A stretch of DNA of 64,000 bases from CBDCLY01 sp965218715 (GTDB taxonomy: Bacteria > Bacteroidota > Bacteroidia > Flavobacteriales_E > Vicingaceae): assembly GCA_965218715.1 (NCBI GenBank), contig CBDCLY010000042.1, positions 17,734 to 81,733 of the forward strand, read 5' to 3'. The notes beneath the pieces were generated by a model. That model did not search any database, had not been told where the DNA came from, and saw only the letters and a program-made list of their open reading frames with translations. Shown piece by piece: positions 59,238-64,000 of the stretch. Positions within the stretch are counted from its first letter, which is position 1, and every line of letters begins with the position of its first letter. A program made the position numbers and the translations under genes.

Positions 59238-59586
59238 GCCAGATACCGATGACATTAGAGAAGCTCCGGCCCTTTATTTGATTGATGAATTGATAGCTGC
59301 TGGTGCAAGCATTACTGCTTATGATCCTGAGGCAATGTCTAATGTTCAAGAAAGAATTGGAGATAAAATCAATTATGCAATGGATGCTTACGAGGCATGT
59401 AGCAGAGCAGATTTTTTAATAATTGCTACTGAATGGGGTGCATTTAGGCAACCAGATTTCGCTAGGGTAAAGAAGGCCTTGAATTCTCCAATAATTTTTG
59501 ATGGAAGAAACTTGTATGAGCTTTCTCTTATGGAAAAAGAAGGATTTGATTACGTCAGTATGGGAAGAAAACCAATAAAAGCATAA
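59185..59586 (+). CDS. UDP-glucose 6-dehydrogenase, C-terminal fragment (frameshifted)
   Basis: The UDP-binding C-terminal domain of the same enzyme: after the shift, the frame reads HIALWGLAFKPDTDDIREAP, the hallmark start of this domain, and continues to SMGRKPIKA. Read alone from 59185, the first few residues (MEDQLR) are an artefact of the upstream overlap; the real junction is near 59205-59209. A fragment without the NAD domain would be inactive, so this is one gene broken by a single-base change or a sequencing error. Confidence 0.82.
   Translation: MEDQLRGKHIALWGLAFKPDTDDIREAPALYLIDELIAAGASITAYDPEAMSNVQERIGDKINYAMDAYEACSRADFLIIATEWGAFRQPDFARVKKALNSPIIFDGRNLYELSLMEKEGFDYVSMGRKPIKA
59201..59209 (+). 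other. Frameshift site (GGGGAAAAC) in the UDP-glucose dehydrogenase gene
   Basis: Removing one A from the AAAA run at 59205-59208 joins the two fragments into a continuous 437-codon frame (…KGK-HIALWG…). Both genuine mutation and homopolymer sequencing error are possible. Programmed +1 frameshifting is less likely, as no in-frame stop immediately follows the slippery-looking run. Confidence 0.75.
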
Positions 59587-59588
59587 GA

Positions 59589-60578
59589 ATGAAAAGGGTT
59601 TTAATTACAGGTGCTGCTGGGTTTTTAGGGTCTCATCTTTGCGATAGGTTCATAAAGGAAGGATACGATGTTGTTGCAATGGACAACCTTATTACAGGTT
59701 CAATGAAGAACCTTGAACATCTTTTTCCATTAGAAAACTTTAGCTTCTACAATCAAGATGTTTCCAATTATGTTCACGTTGCTGGAGACTTGGATTATAT
59801 CCTTCATTTTGCGTCACCAGCAAGTCCAATAGATTATTTGAAAATTCCAATACAAACCCTGAAGGTTAGTTCTTTGGGAACGCATAATTTATTAGGATTG
59901 GCGAAGGCCAAGAATGCTAAAATTCTTGTAGCGTCTACTTCAGAGGTATATGGTGATCCATTGGAACATCCACAAAAAGAATCTTATTGGGGAAATGTAA
60001 ACCCTATTGGGCCAAGAGGAGTTTATGACGAGGCAAAACGATTTCAAGAAGCCATTACTATGGCGTATCACACTTTTCATCAATTGGAAATTGGAATCAT
60101 TAGGATTTTTAATACCTATGGGCCTAGAATGAGACTAAATGATGGACGAGTATTACCAGCATTTATTGGTCAAGCACTAAGAGGGGAAGACCTAACGGTA
60201 TTTGGCGATGGTAGTCAAACTCGTTCCTTTTGTTATGTTGATGATTTAGTTGAAGGGATTTATAATTTACTATTGCTAAGTGATCACCCACATCCTGTCA
60301 ACATTGGTAATCCAGATGAGATTAGTATTTCGGATTTTGCTGAAGAAATTATCAAATTAACTGGAACAGATCAAAAAGTAATTTACAAAGATTTGCCTGT
60401 GGATGATCCTATGCAAAGACAACCTAACATTGAAAAAGCAAGGTCGATATTGGGCTGGGAGCCGAAGGTGAATAGAGCAGAAGGTTTAAAAATTACTTAT
60501 GATTATTTTAAAACCTTAAGTGAAGAAGAGCTGTATAAGAAGGACCATAATGACTTTTCAAAATACATCAAAAGATAA
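59589..60578 (+). CDS. UDP-glucuronate decarboxylase (UDP-xylose synthase type)
   Basis: A 329-residue extended short-chain dehydrogenase. NAD-binding GAAGFLG is at residues 8-14, STSEVYGDP near 118, and the catalytic pair Tyr146/Lys150 in VYDEAKR. The motif NPIGPRGVYDEAKR is characteristic of UXS enzymes. It converts UDP-glucuronate to UDP-xylose, the step after UDP-glucose dehydrogenase, whose gene ends two bases upstream. Its stop overlaps the next start by one base. Confidence 0.92.
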   Translation: MKRVLITGAAGFLGSHLCDRFIKEGYDVVAMDNLITGSMKNLEHLFPLENFSFYNQDVSNYVHVAGDLDYILHFASPASPIDYLKIPIQTLKVSSLGTHNLLGLAKAKNAKILVASTSEVYGDPLEHPQKESYWGNVNPIGPRGVYDEAKRFQEAITMAYHTFHQLEIGIIRIFNTYGPRMRLNDGRVLPAFIGQALRGEDLTVFGDGSQTRSFCYVDDLVEGIYNLLLLSDHPHPVNIGNPDEISISDFAEEIIKLTGTDQKVIYKDLPVDDPMQRQPNIEKARSILGWEPKVNRAEGLKITYDYFKTLSEEELYKKDHNDFSKYIKR

Positions 60579-61147
60579 TGAGCTACTTTGCCCACGAATC
60601 AGCCGTAATTGATAAGGACTGCTCCATAGGAGACGAAACAAAAATATGGCACTTTAGTCATATCATGCCCAATTGTACTATTGGCGAAAGATGCAACATT
60701 GGACAAAACTGCGTGATCTCACCAGAGGTAGTTTTAGGCAATGATGTTAGGGTGCAAAATAATGTTTCAATATACACTGGAGTGATTTGTGAGGATGAGG
60801 TCTTTTTAGGCCCATCTATGGTTTTTACCAATGTGATAAATCCAAGGAGTGCCGTAAATCGCAAAAGTCAATTTCAAGAAACAAGGGTAATGAAAGGGGC
60901 CAGTATTGGAGCCAATGCTACAATTGTTTGTGGAAATAAGCTTGGAAAGTATTGCTTTATTGGTGCTGGAGCAGTAATCACAAAACCAGTAAAAAATTAC
61001 GCTTTGCTGGTTGGAAATCCTGCAAATCAAATTGGCTGGATAAGCGAACTTGGGCATCGATTAGAATTTGATCAAGATGATATTGCGATTTGCCCAGAAT
61101 CCAATGAAAGATATCTACTTAAAAACGAAGAAGTAACTAAAATATAA
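60578..61147 (+). CDS. WbpD-like UDP-sugar N-acetyltransferase
   Basis: A 189-residue left-handed beta-helix (hexapeptide) acetyltransferase. The N-terminus MSYFAHESAVIDKDCSIGDE, the GPSMVFTNVINPRSAV stretch and the QIGWISELGHRL ending match WbpD, which acetylates the 3-amino group of UDP-2-acetamido-3-amino-glucuronate. The aminotransferase of the operon (57139) is the likely partner. The dehydrogenase WbpB needed between them is not in the window. Confidence 0.88.
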   Translation: MSYFAHESAVIDKDCSIGDETKIWHFSHIMPNCTIGERCNIGQNCVISPEVVLGNDVRVQNNVSIYTGVICEDEVFLGPSMVFTNVINPRSAVNRKSQFQETRVMKGASIGANATIVCGNKLGKYCFIGAGAVITKPVKNYALLVGNPANQIGWISELGHRLEFDQDDIAICPESNERYLLKNEEVTKI

Positions 61148-61148
61148 T

Positions 61149-62444
61149 ATGTCAATTTACGAGGAAGTAAAGAGCGGGAAATCCGCTATTGCAGTAATTG
61201 GATTGGGTTATGTGGGTTTGCCTATTGCCTTAGAATTTGCTAGAAAAGGGAAAGTGATTGGTTTTGACATCAACCAACAAAGGATTGATCAAATGAAAAA
61301 TAAGATCGATCCAAGTGATGAGTTAGATTCTAATGCTTTTGAGAATGCGGACATTCAATTTACTGCCGACATTAAGGACTTGCAAGAAGCTAAGTTTTTT
61401 GTTGTTGCTGTTCCAACTCCAATAGATCAGCATAAACTGCCCGACTTAAAACCATTGCTTAGCGCGTCTCAAACTGTGGCCAAGGCAATTAAGAAAGGAG
61501 ATTATGTGGTATTCGAATCAACTGTTTACCCTGGATGTACAGAAGAAGATTGTGTGCCGGTTATTGAGAAAATAAGTGGATTAAAAGCAGGAATCGATTT
61601 TCACGTTGGATACAGTCCAGAAAGAATAAATCCAGGAGATACAGAGCACACTCTTTTGAATGTAATAAAGGTAGTGTCTGGTGATACTAAAGAATCGCTT
61701 GAAGAAATAGCTAAGGTTTATGAATTAGTAATTGAAGCTGGTGTTCATAGAGCAAGTTCTATCAAGGTAGCTGAAGCAGCAAAGATTATTGAAAATACCC
61801 AAAGGGACGTCAACATTGCATTGATTAATGAGTTGGCCATCATTTTTCATAAAATGGGAATTAATACCTACGAAGTTCTTGAGGCCGCCAATACGAAGTG
61901 GAACTTTTTAAATTTCACACCAGGATTAGTTGGCGGACATTGCATTGGCGTTGATCCCTATTACCTTACTTATAAATCTAAAGAGTTTGGGTATCATGCT
62001 CAAGTTATCAATTCTGGTAGAGCTGTAAATGATGGCATGGGAAGTTTTATCGCCGCTAGAGTGGTGAAACAAATTGTTGCAAGAAAAAACGCAAGCGATG
62101 GTGCACGGGTTTTGGTAATGGGAACCACTTTTAAAGAAAACGTAAGTGATATCCGAAATAGTAAAGTGGTGGATGTAATCAACGAACTAGGTTTGTTTGG
62201 TTTGCATGTAGATGTAATTGATCCTTTTGCAGATCCGGATGAAGTTAAAACAGCATACGATTTTAGCCTGATAAATGAACCATCTGGAGCATATGATGCA
62301 ATAATTTTAGCAGTAAACCATTCATCATTTCTTTCTTATGGGCCAAATGACTTTAGAAAATTATTGAACAAAGAAGGTTTTGTATTTGATGTAAAAGGAG
62401 CATTTAGGAAACAGACTGAAGGAATAAATTACATGAGTTTATAA
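61149..62444 (+). CDS. Nucleotide-sugar dehydrogenase, TviB/WbpO type
   Basis: A 431-residue UDP-sugar 6-dehydrogenase, intact in all three domains: NAD-binding IAVIGLGYVGLPIALEFA, the catalytic Cys265 in VGGHCIGVDPYYLT, and the C-terminal TTFKENVSDIRNSKVVD. The TviB-like stretches FESTVYPGCTEEDCVP and GYSPERINPGDTEH suggest UDP-N-acetylglucosamine or UDP-N-acetylgalactosamine as substrate, giving the corresponding uronic acid. The truncated epimerase at the right edge resembles TviC/WbpP, its usual partner. Confidence 0.9.
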   Translation: MSIYEEVKSGKSAIAVIGLGYVGLPIALEFARKGKVIGFDINQQRIDQMKNKIDPSDELDSNAFENADIQFTADIKDLQEAKFFVVAVPTPIDQHKLPDLKPLLSASQTVAKAIKKGDYVVFESTVYPGCTEEDCVPVIEKISGLKAGIDFHVGYSPERINPGDTEHTLLNVIKVVSGDTKESLEEIAKVYELVIEAGVHRASSIKVAEAAKIIENTQRDVNIALINELAIIFHKMGINTYEVLEAANTKWNFLNFTPGLVGGHCIGVDPYYLTYKSKEFGYHAQVINSGRAVNDGMGSFIAARVVKQIVARKNASDGARVLVMGTTFKENVSDIRNSKVVDVINELGLFGLHVDVIDPFADPDEVKTAYDFSLINEPSGAYDAIILAVNHSSFLSYGPNDFRKLLNKEGFVFDVKGAFRKQTEGINYMSL

Positions 62445-62446
62445 GA

Positions 62447-63499
62447 ATGAATAAATCAATATTAATTACAGGTGGAGCAGGTTTCATTGGGTCACATTTA
62501 GTAAGGACTTTGGTTAAAAAATACAGTAATTATACAATTGTAAATTACGACAAGCTGACCTATGCAGGAAATCTTGAAAACCTTTCTGACATTGATCATC
62601 TTCCCAATTATTTTTTTGAAAAGGGAGACATCAATGACCAAGAAAGGCTTAAAGAAGTATTTGAGAAATACGACATTGATAGTGTTATTCATCTAGCGGC
62701 AGAATCTCATGTTGATCGCTCGATAAGCAATCCACTTGAGTTTGTGCAAACCAATGTAATGGGCACAGCAAGTTTATTGAACGTTGCATTAAAAAGTTGG
62801 AACAATTTTGATGGCAAGAAATTTTACCATGTCTCTACTGATGAAGTGTATGGTTCCTTAGGAGAAACAGGATTCTTCACAGAGGATACTCCTTACGACC
62901 CAAGAAGTCCATATTCGTCATCAAAGGCAAGTTCTGATCATTTGGTTCGAGCTTATTTTCATACATATGGATTGCCAATACTTATCTCAAATTGCTCCAA
63001 TAATTATGGGGCAAATCAATTTCCAGAAAAGTTGATTCCTTTGTTCATCAACAACATTAAAAACAACAAAGCACTGCCTGTTTATGGTAAGGGCGATAAT
63101 GTTCGCGATTGGTTGTGGGTAAATGATCATGCGGCGGCAATTGATGTAATCTTTCACGATGGTGTCTTTGGAGAAACCTATAACATTGGTGGAAACAACG
63201 AATGGAAAAACATAGATTTAATCCATGCATTGTGCAAAATCATGGACGATCGTTTAGGAAAAGAAAAGGGGACTTCAGCCAAATTAATCAGCTACGTAAA
63301 GGATAGAGAAGGGCATGACCAACGTTATGCAATTGACGCAAGCAAACTAAAGGATGAGCTTAATTGGGAACCTTCTATTCAGTTTGAAGAAGGATTGGCT
63401 TTAACCGTAGATTGGTATTTAGAGAATGCCAATTGGCTAGACAGTGTTACGTCTGGCAACTATCAGTCCTATTACGAATCGCAATACCAGCAACGCTAA
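62447..63499 (+). CDS. rfbB: dTDP-glucose 4,6-dehydratase
   Basis: A 350-residue extended short-chain dehydrogenase with GGAGFIG at residues 9-15, VIHLAAESHVDRSI, HVSTDEVYGSLGE and the catalytic YSSSK motif, all characteristic of RfbB. It makes dTDP-4-keto-6-deoxyglucose, the precursor of rhamnose and several amino sugars. No rfbA, rfbC or rfbD is in the window, so the final sugar cannot be named. It lies two bases after the TviB-like gene. Confidence 0.93.
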   Translation: MNKSILITGGAGFIGSHLVRTLVKKYSNYTIVNYDKLTYAGNLENLSDIDHLPNYFFEKGDINDQERLKEVFEKYDIDSVIHLAAESHVDRSISNPLEFVQTNVMGTASLLNVALKSWNNFDGKKFYHVSTDEVYGSLGETGFFTEDTPYDPRSPYSSSKASSDHLVRAYFHTYGLPILISNCSNNYGANQFPEKLIPLFINNIKNNKALPVYGKGDNVRDWLWVNDHAAAIDVIFHDGVFGETYNIGGNNEWKNIDLIHALCKIMDDRLGKEKGTSAKLISYVKDREGHDQRYAIDASKLKDELNWEPSIQFEEGLALTVDWYLENANWLDSVTSGNYQSYYESQYQQR

Positions 63500-63501
63500 T
63501 A

Positions 63502-64000
63502 ATGTTTGATCAGAATTTTCATCAAAGCGATATTTCTAAAAAGGTATTTCTTGTTACAGGAGGAGCAGGATTCGTTGGGTCCAATATTGTTGCCTATCTC
63601 CTAAAGCATGGAGCAGGTGAGGTTAGGGTTCTAGACAACCTTGCTACTGGCAATATGGAAAATATTGAAGCCCATATATCTTTGCCTAATTTTAAATTTA
63701 TTCATGGCGACATCGCGAATTATGATGCCTGTTTGAATGCCTGTGAGGGAGTTGACTATTTAAGTCATCAAGCGGCACTAGGGTCTGTCCCGCGATCTTT
63801 AAAAGATCCGATAAGTACGAATAAAGCAAATGTTGATGGTTTCTTAAATGTAATTACCGCTGCAAGAATTCAGGGAGTAGATCGAGTTGTTTTTGCAAGC
63901 TCTTCTTCTGTTTATGGAGATAGCAAAGTATTGCCAAAAGTAGAGAGTGAGATAGGGAACCCTTTATCACCTTATGCTGTGAGTAAGGCTACAAATGAGC
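63502..64000 (+). CDS. NAD-dependent epimerase, TviC/WbpP-like (truncated by right edge)
   Basis: 166 codons are present before the window ends. The product begins with a ~14-residue polar extension, then VFLVTGGAGFVGSNIVAYLL (NAD-binding), VRVLDNLATGNMENI, QAALGSVPRSLKDP, SSSSVYGD and SPYAVSKATNE with the catalytic Tyr/Lys. The AALGSVPRSLKDP stretch is typical of UDP-GlcNAc 4-epimerases of the TviC/WbpP group, which supply UDP-GalNAc(A) for Vi-like polysaccharides. It is the third gene after the TviB-like dehydrogenase within a continuous operon. Confidence 0.88.
   Translation, partial: MFDQNFHQSDISKKVFLVTGGAGFVGSNIVAYLLKHGAGEVRVLDNLATGNMENIEAHISLPNFKFIHGDIANYDACLNACEGVDYLSHQAALGSVPRSLKDPISTNKANVDGFLNVITAARIQGVDRVVFASSSSVYGDSKVLPKVESEIGNPLSPYAVSKATNE

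Overview
The window is AT-rich chromosomal DNA from a member of the Bacteroidota, most likely Flavobacteriia and possibly close to the Cryomorphaceae/Crocinitomicaceae. This is inferred from gene content. Several secreted proteins end in type IX secretion (T9SS) sorting domains, there is a gliding-motility-type (CHU_C) C-terminus, and DUF5606, DUF983, monomeric isocitrate dehydrogenase and OmpA/PD40 lipoproteins are present. Many genes also have the Bacteroidota -7 promoter element TANNTTTG (or TANNTTCG) a short way upstream. I see no tRNA, rRNA, insertion sequence, prophage or CRISPR array. Coding density is high, and no gene-free stretch exceeds 300 bases.

Layout. 1-4.7 kb (minus): a truncated TPR protein, an ankyrin-repeat protein, a T9SS cargo protein and a small lipoprotein. 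4.7-8.1 kb (minus): a hotdog thioesterase and a TetR repressor sharing one operator sequence, then monomeric NADP-isocitrate dehydrogenase. 8.2-10.3 kb (plus): an ECF sigma factor, a probable anti-sigma factor and a DUF4097-like exported protein. 10.4-15.3 kb (minus): an M16 zinc protease lipoprotein and dnaX. 15.4-16.5 kb (plus): rpsF-rpsR-rplI with a good promoter and terminator. 16.6-20.8 kb (minus): a GT39-type membrane glycosyltransferase, a T9SS protein and an ABC permease. 20.9-30.3 kb (plus): aconitase, then two paralogous OmpA-type envelope proteins, a CAP-domain protein, an MFS (UMF1) transporter and L-2-hydroxyglutarate oxidase. 30.35-34.6 kb (minus): an unrecognised protein, a cluster of DnaA-box-like 9-mers, purB, an M3 peptidase and DUF5606.

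34.8-45.9 kb (plus) is one giant 3714-residue surface protein. It carries 31 consecutive ~80-residue units organised in a strict five-unit higher-order repeat (S-G-S-G-G, 1206 bp per block). This is the most striking structure in the window.

45.9-57.1 kb (minus): an OmpA/PD40 lipoprotein overlapping queE, a T9SS-exported subtilase, a four-gene rhodanese/DUF983 operon, a PIN-PhoH ATPase, the Kdo transferase waaA and an outer-membrane barrel protein. 57.1-64.0 kb (plus): a tightly packed nucleotide-sugar operon: WbpE-like aminotransferase, UDP-glucose dehydrogenase split by a one-base frameshift, UDP-glucuronate decarboxylase, WbpD-like acetyltransferase, TviB/WbpO-like dehydrogenase, RfbB and a truncated TviC/WbpP-like epimerase. 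It runs off the right edge and presumably feeds O-antigen, capsule or exopolysaccharide synthesis.

Genes work together in four visible groups: a repressor-controlled thioesterase, a sigma/anti-sigma envelope-stress cassette, a set of OmpA/CAP envelope proteins, and a sugar-nucleotide pathway cluster. All functions are assigned by reading motifs; no database search was run.
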